Source: Agarivorans albus
GTDB taxonomy: Bacteria > Pseudomonadota > Gammaproteobacteria > Enterobacterales > Celerinatantimonadaceae
Direction of reading: 5' to 3'
Length of the DNA: 64,000 nt
NCBI RefSeq assembly: GCF_019670105.1
Contig: NZ_AP023032.1
Coordinates: 2,288,972 to 2,352,971 of the forward strand
The notes beneath the pieces were generated by a model. The model was not told the DNA's origin. It saw nothing but the letters and a program-made list of their open reading frames with translations, and made no database searches. Each line of letters begins with the position of its first letter. Position 1 is the first letter of the stretch. The position numbers and the translations under genes are program-made. Below, piece after piece: positions 38,304 to 48,351 of the stretch.

Positions 38304-41300
38304 TTAGTTAAAGGTAGGTTCTATCTTAATAGCTGCAATATCAACCAAATTAGTTGCACCATCGCGCGTATCGGTAAAGGTACTATTGGCATTTAAATAG
38401 CTCATATTGTAAAAATCGTGCAGTGATAAGCTGTAAGTTCCGGCCTCAAGATCCGCAACTAGAGGCGTAGAGTAAACTAGTGGTTTAGTGTTATTAACGG
38501 TGCGGGCATGTGGCATTTGTACAACGCCTTGCGCAACAATGTCTGCATCGCTATTTGTAATAACCATCCACTTCACCGCATTGGTCACACCTAAGTTAAT
38601 TGCATTGTGGTCATTGTGATACTTAAGCTGAATATTGTAGTGGCCATTTACAGCAACTTGCAGGTTACTAAGGGCTAAGCTGTCGTTAGTCTTTCCCCAT
38701 TGGCTTAAATAAGCCTGGGTAATTTCTGTATCAGCTGGGCTTACTTCAACGTTGCTAACCAGCCTAGCGTCATCTACGTTAATCTCTTGGCCTGCTGCGT
38801 AACATAGTGGCGCGCTGCGATGCGATACATTGCCAGAGCTGGTAAATACAGCCTCGGCACTATAACAAGCTGCTACACCTTGCTGTGGGGCAACACTATC
38901 TTTGTATTCTCCTAAGCCTTGGTTACTGGCTATCATTTCTCCATTTCGGTAAATACGGTAAGTGCTTGCAGTATTGTTTTGATTATCGCTGATCTCCACA
39001 GCCAACAAACCATTGTCTAAAAATACCCGTTCAATCATTGGCTCTATAGGTGCGAATACTGCTGGGTTTACACTATCTAAAGGCTCAGCGCTAACCATTG
39101 TGATATCGCTACTCCCGGTATCAAGATCAGCTAGATTGATCACGATATTATTGGTATCTGCCAATGCACTCCAATCTATCGTCGTACCCGAGTTTACCCC
39201 GTTTAAGCTGACAGTTTGCACAGGGTAATAGCCGCTATCTTGGCTTGCTGTTGGCAAGTTGATTTGCAGATTAATGGTATGGCCACGAAGGGTTAGCCCT
39301 TCTAAATTAATGGTACTGCTGTCGGCAAACATATCTCTTCGTAGTTTACTGGTGATAAAGGGTTTAAGGGTTAAACCGTCTTCACTAGTATGCACGCCAA
39401 ATACACTGTCTATTACCATTCCTAGGTATGCACCAACCGACCAAAGCTGCCGGGTGGAGTTAATCACCGGACCAGACAAACCTGGATTATCGATATCCAA
39501 TAAGTTGGGTTTTAAGCTTAACCACTCAAGGTTTTCCATGTTAGAAATGTTGAGTGAGGCTGCTCGTATTAAGGTATCGTAAGCGGCGTCTGCAACTGCA
39601 ACATTGTTGGTAGCAATAGCTGCTTTTAAGCCATATGCCGTTACAAATGGCCAAACCGCTCGGTTATGGTAAATCGCTATATTTGGTTGTTGGGGGAAAA
39701 TGACCGGTGCGCCTAAATCACCATGCGGATAATTGGCCACAACACTTGCTGCGCGTGTTTCATCGGCAATGCCGCTTACTACAGCTAATGCTTGTCCTAA
39801 CCAATCAAATTTATACAGCGGCGCTGTATCTTGATGTCCGGCAATAATACTGCTGTACAAGCCTTTGTCTGCTAGCCAAAATTCTTGGTTTATAGCGATT
39901 TTTAACGTATTTGCCCAAGATTGATACTTTGCTGCTTCTGCGCTGTTGCCTAGCTCGTTCGCTAAAGATTCTGTCAGTCGCATTGCTTTATAATGCAACA
40001 CGTTGGTTGATAAAGCCTTGCTGCTACCCAAGCTTGCGATGTCGTTTACTATCCAACTTGCATAGCTTTGCTCACGCCAATCTAAGAACGACTGTTCACC
40101 ACGGTACAAACCATCTTGCTCATCAAATGCTGCTACTCGGTCATTTTCTAAGGTATTCACTAAGGCCGAATAAGCTTTAGCGACAAAAGTGCTACGGGCA
40201 TCTCCAGTTAAGTTGTGTAACAGTTTTTCGGCTCCTAAGGCCCAAGCTACTCTATCGGTACTAATAGGCCAACTGCCACCGGTGCCGGTATCTTGGACTA
40301 TTTGTAATCCATCATTAGAGCCTTTAGCAAAACTAGGTTTACTAAGTCCTTCACGATAAGGAGAAAGCTTAAATTCTAATGAATTTTGAACTCGCTGCGG
40401 GTCAACTAAAGCTAAACCAAGGTTAGCTGCGTAGGATAAGTCTCTTGTCCAAACATAATGCCATTTTGCACCTGTTTCAAAGCAATCACAGTCAATGGCT
40501 TCGCCACCGTTATAGTTGTCGTCCACAATCTCACTAACACTATTTTGAACTGTCTCGTTGATAGCCAAAGCAAACAGGGCATCAAAGGCAATATTACCTG
40601 TACGTGTTTTAGCTTGGTCAGCTAGTTCTTTATAAACAACGTAGTTATTGCCTGGGTCTCGTAAGTCTTGAGTGGTAGATTGAGCGTATTCTCGTAGCTC
40701 ATCACTGGCAGTTTTAACCGAGAACTTAGCTTTACTTGAATCATCATCTAATACATTGTCATAAACCAGTTCGGTGCTTAACTCATGGTCTAAATGGGGA
40801 TCAATCGTTACATCACCACTGCCATCGGTTTCGGTAACTGTAAACATCAAAGCAGAGGGTTGGCTTGCATCAATATTAAATTGGTAAAAGCCGGTTTCGG
40901 TTACAAAAAAGCTGCTGTTAGGTCCGCCATTACTAAGGACATAAGTCTCATCAAGCCTCGCTACAACCGGGTTATCAGCGTCCAGTACCCATTCGCTAGA
41001 CCAGTCGGCATAGGCAATTTTGAATTCATGATTACCCGGCGAAATTTGTTTAGTAAGCTGGTATTTATTGTCACCTAAGTATTTAAGTTCATCGTCGCTA
41101 GTCCAGCCGTTAAAGCCGCCACGCACATAGATCTTTTGTGCTAAAGGTGGAATATCTTCGCTATAGCTAAATACCGGACTGCTTAAATCATCACCTACTT
41201 TAAGTACAAAATCGTATATGCCTGCGCTATTTAACACCAAAGCCATATTGGCAGCAGCTTCGCCGGTAACAAGGGGATATTCTGTATCAGCACTAAGTTG

Positions 41301-41642
41301 AGTAAGCTGATCAATGTCAGCGGTAAAGGTTGTTTCCAAGGTCCAGTTTTCGTCAGCCACTTTAAACTCATGTACGCCAGCAGCAAACTCTGTGTTGTCT
41401 AAACGGTATATGTCGCTGTCGTAAACAAGTTGGAATTGCTCTTCAGCTGACCAACCACTAAAACTTCCTTTCAGATACAAGGGCACGGAGTAGGGGGCTA
41501 GGCTTACGCAAGCTGTACCTTCCCCGTTCGGCGTTTGAGTATCAGGGCAGTTTAACGTTTCGTCATCAGACAAGCAGCCATTCAATATTAATACAGACGC
41601 AAGACTTACTAAGCCTTTGCCCATAATTGGTAAAGTCTTCAT
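38304..41642 (-). CDS. Lipoprotein six-hairpin glycosidase with N-terminal starch-binding-like domains
   Basis: 1112 residues. A lipoprotein signal ends at LILNGC (lipid Cys near residue 23). Two similar domains follow, each with a G(S/G)F(S/N)GW motif (about 55-160 and 170-275), like carbohydrate-binding or E-set modules of starch enzymes. The catalytic region (about 310-800) is an (alpha/alpha)6 type; WTRDLSY and DWREQSYASW contain likely acidic catalytic residues. The C-terminal 230 residues form beta-rich modules. It probably cleaves an alpha-glucan or related glycan at the outer membrane; the GH family cannot be fixed by eye. Confidence 0.75.
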   Translation of the reverse strand: MKTLPIMGKGLVSLASVLILNGCLSDDETLNCPDTQTPNGEGTACVSLAPYSVPLYLKGSFSGWSAEEQFQLVYDSDIYRLDNTEFAAGVHEFKVADENWTLETTFTADIDQLTQLSADTEYPLVTGEAAANMALVLNSAGIYDFVLKVGDDLSSPVFSYSEDIPPLAQKIYVRGGFNGWTSDDELKYLGDNKYQLTKQISPGNHEFKIAYADWSSEWVLDADNPVVARLDETYVLSNGGPNSSFFVTETGFYQFNIDASQPSALMFTVTETDGSGDVTIDPHLDHELSTELVYDNVLDDDSSKAKFSVKTASDELREYAQSTTQDLRDPGNNYVVYKELADQAKTRTGNIAFDALFALAINETVQNSVSEIVDDNYNGGEAIDCDCFETGAKWHYVWTRDLSYAANLGLALVDPQRVQNSLEFKLSPYREGLSKPSFAKGSNDGLQIVQDTGTGGSWPISTDRVAWALGAEKLLHNLTGDARSTFVAKAYSALVNTLENDRVAAFDEQDGLYRGEQSFLDWREQSYASWIVNDIASLGSSKALSTNVLHYKAMRLTESLANELGNSAEAAKYQSWANTLKIAINQEFWLADKGLYSSIIAGHQDTAPLYKFDWLGQALAVVSGIADETRAASVVANYPHGDLGAPVIFPQQPNIAIYHNRAVWPFVTAYGLKAAIATNNVAVADAAYDTLIRAASLNISNMENLEWLSLKPNLLDIDNPGLSGPVINSTRQLWSVGAYLGMVIDSVFGVHTSEDGLTLKPFITSKLRRDMFADSSTINLEGLTLRGHTINLQINLPTASQDSGYYPVQTVSLNGVNSGTTIDWSALADTNNIVINLADLDTGSSDITMVSAEPLDSVNPAVFAPIEPMIERVFLDNGLLAVEISDNQNNTASTYRIYRNGEMIASNQGLGEYKDSVAPQQGVAACYSAEAVFTSSGNVSHRSAPLCYAAGQEINVDDARLVSNVEVSPADTEITQAYLSQWGKTNDSLALSNLQVAVNGHYNIQLKYHNDHNAINLGVTNAVKWMVITNSDADIVAQGVVQMPHARTVNNTKPLVYSTPLVADLEAGTYSLSLHDFYNMSYLNANSTFTDTRDGATNLVDIAAIKIEPTFN

Positions 41643-41983
41643 TCAATTTTCCCACTTTAGCTATTGATTTAATGTCTTTTTTCTAATGAAAAAGTACATG
41701 TAAGGTATAAAACCTTAATGATAAGTATATCGATAGAGAGTGTGAGGAAAGTGAAGCCCTTCACGATTCCTTGTTGACTCAAAACTCATTTATCTTTTTG
41801 TGAAGCTACGGATATCGAGCAACACCTATGGTTAAACTCGATGGATAAGCTGACGATTTAGCCGCACAAGCTTACTAATCTTGCTAAATATTCAAATACT
41901 TAAACACAGTAACTGGACTAAACTTATTATTGTTTTTATAAACAGCATTGGTCGAAATAGTCTATTTATCGAAGGGATTCAAA
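41643..41983. other. 341-bp divergent region, glycosidase / unknown 898-aa gene
   Basis: No gene seen. Two short dyads are present: AAGGT/ACCTT near 41701-41715 and GTGAAG-CC-CTTCAC near 41751-41764. I cannot assign a promoter or regulator. An AAGGGA Shine-Dalgarno precedes ATG 41984. Confidence 0.4.
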
Positions 41984-44680
41984 ATGACAGATTTAGACAT
42001 CAATAAAGCGCTTGGCAAGTTAGTAGAGAAAATCGACCAAGTAGAAGGTATCGTTGTTGAGCAAGGCACCAACAAAGCTTGGCATGCGTTAGACCAAGGC
42101 GCTAAAAAGCTTCTTAGTAAGATTGGTGTTGATGCCGCTGAGTTAAAAAACCTTTTTGCTTTTATCGATCAAGTTTCGGCAGATCCTTCACTAACCTTAG
42201 ACCTTGAAGAATGGCAAGTCCCCCTAGGCTCTGCACTATCCATAAAAGGCCGAGTAGGGGGGCACTTAATTATCGATATAGTGCTACCGAGCGATGCTGA
42301 ACAATATAGCGATTTTAAGCAAACCAATATGGCCACGGTTGCCATTGACCAGCAGTTACAAATAGAAAGTGGTGTAAGCATAAACCTGCCAGTTAAAATC
42401 CTTAACATCTCTAGTAACGCAGAAGGCCACCTTAAATGGCAGGTAAAAGTAGTTTGTGCAGTTGCCCACGATCAAAAACTTATCCGCTTTTTAGGGCAAC
42501 TAGCTAAAGAAGCACTACCGCTGTTTTCACTAGAGTCCTTATCTAATGTAATTAATGCGCAGTATTCTAGCCATGCAATTCAAGGCGTAGTTATCCAACA
42601 AAATAGAGCGCTATCTGCTTCCGCCACTGCAACTTTGGGCCATGTTTGGAGTGTATCTGGTAACAACAAGTTACTCGATGTAAAAGTTAACGCCAGTGCT
42701 GGTGCTTCATTCAAAGCCAGTTACGCGTTTAGCGGTGACTTTAAGCTGGTAATAAAACCTGCTGATATTGGCGTGCAAATAGCGCTTTATCAACTTACCA
42801 ACAGCACTAAACAAGCTGGGCTTAGCTTAGATGCATTAATAGAACTGCATGGCCTAGACAAAGTTGCAGAAACCTACTTAGCAGCGCCGTTAAAAAAATT
42901 AGAGGGCGAGGCTGCACAGTTACAAACTTTGTTAGAACGTTTTAAGGAACCTGGCACCTGGTTACTACAAAACATTGATGAGCATTTCGCCCAAGCAATT
43001 AGCGACGAAGATTGGAAAGACATCGCGCTATTGTTGGCCGATGGTGACAGTGATGGATTAGCAAAGCAGCTAGGAGCAAGGGTAAAAGATAAGTTGGAGC
43101 TAGCCTTAACCACCCAACCTTTAGAGTGGTTGAGCAAACCCGATGAAACCTCGCAAAAAATAAGTGACTACCTGCAACAAAATACCTTTCTAACGCCTGC
43201 ATTATCAAAGCGCTTAAAACTAAATGATTTACTTACAAAAAACTGCATCAAAGCCAAACAAAAGCTGGTAGACGAAATAGCCGCTATTGCCGATAAATCT
43301 CAGGGGAAAGTCGCGCCCTTACTAACCCCGCTTAAACAACTAAAAGAGGCTAAAACAGAGTTAAAAGATCAGTTAAACAACCAACAGTTAGCTTCAACTT
43401 TAAATGACTGCGTAACTCGATGGTTAGAACAATACAACAAAGCACGTACTACCTTTAGCCAAGCCATTAAAAAGGCAGGTGAATTACAATTAGGTTTATC
43501 GGTTTACGGCTCTAGTAGTAAAGATAACGGCGAACAAGCCATGTTAAGTTTTAAGCTAATAGAAACCAGCGCTATAGAATGCCAAGATTTGTATCAAGAC
43601 CTACTTCTAGGCAAACCTATAAATCTAGACGCACTACAATTAATAGAGCGTGATGGTCAGCTTAGTGATTTATCAGGCTGGTTAGTTAGCAGCAGCAAAA
43701 TCAGAAAAGAAATTGGCCTTAAACTTAACCTAGGAGACAACTTCCAGTTTTCTCAGCAAAGCCTTATAGAGAAAGTCGCCAGTGCAAAAGTCGACCATAC
43801 CGGTCAGCTACTGGAATTAACTGGCGAAAGCGTAATAAGACACCAATCAAAAACGCTTAAAGAAAGTAGAACTGCTGAATTTGTAAGTGCATTTGATGTA
43901 CTCGCAGCCTTAAAGTTTGGTGCCAGCCCCAACATCGGTATTGGTTTAAGCTTTGAAGACAAAGGTGTAATGACCCCAAAAGAAATGGAACAGTTTTTAG
44001 CACCCTTAAGCAATACAGCATTTCCACTAATAGACCGAACTAGTTACTTATTAGCTTTACAGCAATTTAACCTGCTTTACCAAAGCCAGAGCTTGTCTCG
44101 TTCAATCATCGAATGCCAGTTAAATTTGGATGCCAGCGATATCCACGGACTGGCAGCAGCCAATGAAACTGACATAGAAGCCAGTGCCATCGAGTTACTT
44201 TGTAATATGACCCTGTCGGGCAACGAAAGAGGGCAAATAGCCCACGAAAGTAAAATTGCAGAGCAGAGCAAAGCTCAACTAAACGCTTTTCTCGATGCCA
44301 GTTTAACCAGTTCTGCGCCAAGCAGTGCGCAATCCTCCTTCAAACAACTACAGCAACGTGTAAAAGACATACTGGCTAATGCACATCGTTTATCAACATT
44401 TATTGGTATCTATCGGAAGCTAAGCCAGCAAATAGAAAACCTGCAGACTAACGACACAAAAGCCTATATAAAGCTAGTTAACCAAGCCAATGATGAGCTC
44501 GTTGCTACCATGAAGTCATTCATTAAAGTACAAGGTTGGTTTAGCGGTTTGTTTAGCGAAGCAATTCCTAAAACTACAATTATTTTGTTAATTGTACTAG
44601 CGAAATACTTAGGTAGGGATGAACCCTTATTAACGCCAGTTATTTCTTACGATAGCAATGGCAAAACCCAAGTGCTTTAG
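41984..44680 (+). CDS. Large protein of unknown function
   Basis: 898 residues, not recognised. No signal peptide and no clear transmembrane segments except a weak hydrophobic stretch near the C-terminus (TTIILLIVLAKYL). Residues 1-250 look beta-rich (alternating patterns such as SLTLDLEEWQVPLG and VSINLPVKIL); residues 280-480 and 760-870 are helical with Lys/Glu/Gln heptads, probably coiled coil. The start is ATG 41984 with Shine-Dalgarno AGGGA; the frame is open back to a TTG at 41948. It stands between a glycosidase and a hydrolase on opposite strands, so context does not explain it. Confidence 0.7.
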   Translation: MTDLDINKALGKLVEKIDQVEGIVVEQGTNKAWHALDQGAKKLLSKIGVDAAELKNLFAFIDQVSADPSLTLDLEEWQVPLGSALSIKGRVGGHLIIDIVLPSDAEQYSDFKQTNMATVAIDQQLQIESGVSINLPVKILNISSNAEGHLKWQVKVVCAVAHDQKLIRFLGQLAKEALPLFSLESLSNVINAQYSSHAIQGVVIQQNRALSASATATLGHVWSVSGNNKLLDVKVNASAGASFKASYAFSGDFKLVIKPADIGVQIALYQLTNSTKQAGLSLDALIELHGLDKVAETYLAAPLKKLEGEAAQLQTLLERFKEPGTWLLQNIDEHFAQAISDEDWKDIALLLADGDSDGLAKQLGARVKDKLELALTTQPLEWLSKPDETSQKISDYLQQNTFLTPALSKRLKLNDLLTKNCIKAKQKLVDEIAAIADKSQGKVAPLLTPLKQLKEAKTELKDQLNNQQLASTLNDCVTRWLEQYNKARTTFSQAIKKAGELQLGLSVYGSSSKDNGEQAMLSFKLIETSAIECQDLYQDLLLGKPINLDALQLIERDGQLSDLSGWLVSSSKIRKEIGLKLNLGDNFQFSQQSLIEKVASAKVDHTGQLLELTGESVIRHQSKTLKESRTAEFVSAFDVLAALKFGASPNIGIGLSFEDKGVMTPKEMEQFLAPLSNTAFPLIDRTSYLLALQQFNLLYQSQSLSRSIIECQLNLDASDIHGLAAANETDIEASAIELLCNMTLSGNERGQIAHESKIAEQSKAQLNAFLDASLTSSAPSSAQSSFKQLQQRVKDILANAHRLSTFIGIYRKLSQQIENLQTNDTKAYIKLVNQANDELVATMKSFIKVQGWFSGLFSEAIPKTTIILLIVLAKYLGRDEPLLTPVISYDSNGKTQVL

Positions 44681-44687
44681 TCGTTAA

Positions 44688-44718
44688 GCCGTGCACATAC
44701 GTAAACAGTGCACGGCTG
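44688..44718. terminator. Hairpin between convergent genes
   Basis: A perfect 10-bp stem AGCCGTGCAC/GTGCACGGCT with an 11-nt loop lies 8 bp after the unknown gene. There is no T-tract, so termination is uncertain. Confidence 0.45.
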
Positions 44719-44747
44719 TTAAACATGGCAGCCTTGCAAATCTATGT

Positions 44748-45581
44748 TCAAGCTCCAAGAAAGCCTTTAATCCGATCGCCAAAGGCCCGATAAACGTCTT
44801 TATCTGTCCAATACAAAGTATGGCTCCACGGTGTATTACCGCTAATGGGTCCGCCGACACTCACGCATTGGTCTATAACAAATTGGTAGCTGGGGCCAAG
44901 CTCTTTTAGCGGCCAGCCTAGCCAATCGTCTCCATCAAAATAGTTTAACCAACTAAACTCGATGCTCGGCTTGGTAAAACACTCTCGTGTTTGTAAGCCG
45001 CCTAAAAATAGGGGAATATTGCATCCTGTTGTGAATAGCAGTTTTACTCGGTTCCCCTTTAGATAGGCTAACTTATCGTCGTCGATGTTTTGTAAAAAAT
45101 CGTTGTGATTTTTGTCCCATACCTTGGCATCGTTTCTATTTAGGGCATCCCAAAAGTAGTTAGAAATAACTTGTGCCCCAAGGCTATGGCAAATAATCAC
45201 TACGGGAACATTTGTGTTAAAACCACATTCGTTCATACCCTTAAAAAAGGCAGCTTGTACCGCTTTTATAATCTCCATGTAGTCGTCAGTTTGCCTGCGT
45301 CCAGCTACTTCTAAACTTGTAGCATCTGAAAAAGAGTTCATAAAAAACCGACGACCAAGGTTTGATAAGGTACTAAATCGATTGTGGTAGGTTTGCCAAA
45401 TATCGTTAATCAATTGGTCTTGTGGCGCTTGTAATGCCGAGTAATATTTTACTCGCTGCAACGACACTTTATTCATTACATCGTTGCCAAGATACTCAGT
45501 GAGTTTTTCTTCTAAGCCATCGGCAAAGTTAGGTTTTCGTTGTCCCATTCCATGTACGGCTAAAACGATAAGCTCTTTCAT
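44748..45581 (-). CDS. Alpha/beta-hydrolase-like protein
   Basis: 277 residues. The N-terminus MKELIVLAVHGMGQ gives the first strand and HG oxyanion segment; the nucleophile elbow is CHSLGAQ near residue 153, and an HTLYW His near the C-terminus could complete the triad. No signal peptide. Similar cytoplasmic lipase/esterase-like proteins are common with unknown substrates. Convergent with the 898-residue gene. Confidence 0.72.
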   Translation of the reverse strand: MKELIVLAVHGMGQRKPNFADGLEEKLTEYLGNDVMNKVSLQRVKYYSALQAPQDQLINDIWQTYHNRFSTLSNLGRRFFMNSFSDATSLEVAGRRQTDDYMEIIKAVQAAFFKGMNECGFNTNVPVVIICHSLGAQVISNYFWDALNRNDAKVWDKNHNDFLQNIDDDKLAYLKGNRVKLLFTTGCNIPLFLGGLQTRECFTKPSIEFSWLNYFDGDDWLGWPLKELGPSYQFVIDQCVSVGGPISGNTPWSHTLYWTDKDVYRAFGDRIKGFLGA

Positions 45582-45884
45582 AACAGTGTCCTTTTTAGGG
45601 CTTACTAAAAATATCTATTACGTTGTAAGAGGCTGCTGAAAAGAGTGTTCAGTAAAACTAGGCCTAAAGAAATTCTAGGCCATTCTGCAATACATAAAGT
45701 GCTATCCAAATTAAATATGTTTTAAGTCAATTAAATGTCATGCATTTTGTTCGAATGACTTAGCCAAACTACTAAAGCTACATAGGCATAAGCTTAATTA
45801 AGCAATTTCGATTTATGCACTCGCAGTGCAAGGTTAAAACTTTAGGTTTATTACACTAGCCAAAATTTTCTATTTTGGTTTTCA
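45582..45884. other. 303-bp divergent region before the FadL-type gene
   Basis: No gene seen. A hairpin GGCCTA/TAGGCC lies near 45661-45682. No FadR-like site was found. The Shine-Dalgarno of the porin gene is weak. Confidence 0.4.
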
Positions 45885-47048
45885 ATGAACAAAAATCTAT
45901 TGGCTTTGGCCATATCTAGCATGTTTGCCTCACACGCCATGGCCGGAGGTATATTGCTGCACGAAGTAGCTACCTTCGACAGTGTCTCTTCGGCGGGCGT
46001 TAGCAACCCCACCAACAACAAGGATGCAAGCGCGGCTATTACCAGCCCAGCTGGCTTGTCTTACATCGAAGAAAGTAGCTTTACTTTAGGCATACAGTAT
46101 CTCGATGCTTATTCTAAACATGTTGGGCAGCTACCAAACACAGAGCTTCAGCTGTCAACTTACGGTGAGAATAAGTCCTTTGTGCCAAGTTTGGCTTATG
46201 CAACTCGTTTAGATGAGCAATGGGTAATTGCAGCCTCGTTACATGGCGATGGCGGTTTGGGCATGGACTACCAAAACGGCCGAGCAGGTTTAGGCATAAT
46301 AAACCTAGAGTCCCAAGAAGCGCTAAACTTGCATCTTGCAGCCGCATATCAAGTAAACGACAAGCTCCATTTGGGTGGGGCATTAGTTGTGCAACATCTA
46401 ATGACAAGTGTTGATTTGAATTTGGGCGATATAAACGCGAACGGTGATGTGTCCAGTACTGCAGCCAGCTTTATATTCTCAGGTATGTATCAGCTAAACC
46501 CGCAAACCTTATTATCTGCAAACTATAAACATCGGGTAGATCATCAAGATACTCATCTTGATCTAGATGTATCTAATGACCAAAGCATCCCGCTTGATGT
46601 TGGTGTTGTTTGGCCTAGCCGTTTAGATCTTGGTATTTCCCATTCTTTAAGTAATCAGTTCACTGTTAAAGCTATGACAGGCGTTGAAAAGTGGTCAGAC
46701 TTTAATAGCGCTGAACTCGATGCAAACAACGTTTTTAGTGTAGGTACAGCTTTGGCCTATCAAGCTAATGATTGGGTTTACCAAGCGGGAGTGCGTTACG
46801 ACTCACCCATGTTTGATACAGAAGATATGGTGCCAGAACTAACTATTTCTCAAAACTGGTCTGCAGGCATTGGTGCAGAGAAAACCAGGCGTAATGGGCA
46901 TAGGTTTGGCGTCGCTTATGAATACCGTCACCTCGGCAATCATGACGTAAATTATTCAATGAGTGAACAAACTAACAGGTATTCTTACTTTGACGGCCGA
47001 GTAACAGAAAACCGTATTCACGTATTAAGCTTTAGTTATGCTTATTAA
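45885..47048 (+). CDS. OmpP1/FadL-family outer membrane transporter
   Basis: 387 residues with a signal peptide cleaved after SHAMA (near residue 20). The mature start GGILLHEVATFDSVSSAGVSNPTNNKDASAAITSPAGLSYI matches the FadL/TodX N-terminal hatch in pattern; the rest is alternating beta strands ending in an aromatic C-terminus (LSFSYAY), as outer membrane barrels do. FadL proteins pass long-chain fatty acids or other hydrophobic compounds. It appears monocistronic. Confidence 0.88.
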   Translation: MNKNLLALAISSMFASHAMAGGILLHEVATFDSVSSAGVSNPTNNKDASAAITSPAGLSYIEESSFTLGIQYLDAYSKHVGQLPNTELQLSTYGENKSFVPSLAYATRLDEQWVIAASLHGDGGLGMDYQNGRAGLGIINLESQEALNLHLAAAYQVNDKLHLGGALVVQHLMTSVDLNLGDINANGDVSSTAASFIFSGMYQLNPQTLLSANYKHRVDHQDTHLDLDVSNDQSIPLDVGVVWPSRLDLGISHSLSNQFTVKAMTGVEKWSDFNSAELDANNVFSVGTALAYQANDWVYQAGVRYDSPMFDTEDMVPELTISQNWSAGIGAEKTRRNGHRFGVAYEYRHLGNHDVNYSMSEQTNRYSYFDGRVTENRIHVLSFSYAY

Positions 47049-47458
47049 TTGCTAAATGTTCTTTGATACCGTCGCAACAAACACGGGCGTGACTAGCCCT
47101 ATGCTGCTTGCGACTGTTTAGATTTAAACACCAGCAATAAAGTATTAGCGCTAAGCGTTTAGCTGCTTAATCTAATTACGTTCAGCAGTAGTGAGGGCGA
47201 TTATATAAGTTATGATAGCGCTTAAGCCTTTTAATTGACCTAAAGCATAATTAAACGAAAGCTTGATATAGACCTAATTAAAATCTCCAAAGTAACTAGC
47301 TCAAATCTACTTAATCCTCGTTAAGTTCTCCGCTTATTTTAATATCAATTGAATCAACAGGTCATAAATTGTTCACTATTTAACCATCAAAACATAATAG
47401 TTCTAGTTAATTATGGGATTTACATTCCTGTAAATTACAAAAAGTTTGGTGAACTAAA
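47049..47458. other. 410-bp region upstream of phnD
   Basis: No gene seen. It contains a TGTTTA/TAAACA dyad near 47117 and the 18-bp dyad at 47418-47435. A GTCATA near 47361 resembles half a Pho box, but no good second half is present. Confidence 0.4.
47418..47435. promoter_or_regulatory. Dyad upstream of phnD
   Basis: ATTTACA-TTCC-TGTAAAT, a perfect 7-bp inverted repeat ending 23 bp before the phnD ATG. It may be an operator; the regulator is not known. Confidence 0.4.
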
Positions 47459-48346
47459 ATGTTTAATTGGATTAAGAAAATAGGCATGGTAGCCGCTTTA
47501 GTTCTTGCGTGTGCCTCACAAGCAAATGCAGAAACAGTAAAGCTAGCGGTAACAGATTTAGTAGGTCTTGAAGAGCTTCAGCGTGAATTTGGCGCTTTTA
47601 AAGAAACGCTGTCTAAAGCCACAGGTTACGACATCGAGTTTTTACCTGTTACTAACCGTACAGCAGCGGTAGAAGCGCTACGTTTCAATAAAGTCGACTT
47701 TGTACTTACCGGCCCAGCCGAATACGTGGTTATGCAGAAACGCTCAAAGGCTAAAATTGTAGCCGGTTTCTCCCGCCCAGATTACTTTGCAGTAATCATA
47801 ACCATGGCCGACAGCCCATACACTAACGCAGAGTCTCTAAAAGGAACCAAAATTGGTTTAGGTTCAGTGGGTTCTACCTCTAAACACCTTGGTCCTATTC
47901 AAGCGCTTGCAGATGCCGGCCTAAACCCAGCAAACGACGTTGATGTGATTAATACCAAGGTTCCAGTTTTGTGGGAGTCATTGAAGAAGGGTGACGTAGC
48001 GGCAATTGGAATCAACCACTTAAAGTTTATCTCGCTACGTAACAAAGAGATTGAAAAAGGTGGCTTACAACCTGGAGAGTTTCGCGTTGTTGCACGTGGG
48101 CCAGATTTACCAAACGACGTATTAATGGCCGGCAGCCATGTAGACGACAAAATGCTAGAAACCATGAAAAAGGCATTTGTAGAACACTCAGAAGAACTGG
48201 TTGCGGCAATCTTAACCGGTGAAGACAACCAAAAGTACGCGGGCATGCGCTTCTTAACTGGCATTAAAGACAGTGATTACAACTACGTACGAGCAATGTA
48301 CGCCACTGCCGGTTACCCAGAATACTCAGATTTTATTGGCGATTAG
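47459..48346 (+). CDS. phnD: Phosphonate/phosphate ABC transporter substrate-binding protein PhnD
   Basis: 295 residues with a signal peptide (cleavage after SQANA near residue 22). The family pattern is clear: FLPVTNRTAAVEALRFNKVDFVLTGPAEYV early on and GSVGSTSKHLGP as the ligand loop. PhnD proteins bind phosphonates, or phosphite and phosphate esters in some marine groups, in the periplasm. First gene of phnDCE-phnM, 5 bp before phnC. Confidence 0.93.
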   Translation: MFNWIKKIGMVAALVLACASQANAETVKLAVTDLVGLEELQREFGAFKETLSKATGYDIEFLPVTNRTAAVEALRFNKVDFVLTGPAEYVVMQKRSKAKIVAGFSRPDYFAVIITMADSPYTNAESLKGTKIGLGSVGSTSKHLGPIQALADAGLNPANDVDVINTKVPVLWESLKKGDVAAIGINHLKFISLRNKEIEKGGLQPGEFRVVARGPDLPNDVLMAGSHVDDKMLETMKKAFVEHSEELVAAILTGEDNQKYAGMRFLTGIKDSDYNYVRAMYATAGYPEYSDFIGD

Positions 48347-48351
48347 TTTAT

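Noticed and set aside
38304-41642. Assignment of the glycosidase to a definite GH family such as GH15
   Set aside because: The (alpha/alpha)6 fold and WTRD motif are shared by several families; a profile search would be needed to decide.
47355-47385. Pho box before phnD
   Set aside because: GTCATAAATT gives one fair half site, but the second repeat matches poorly.
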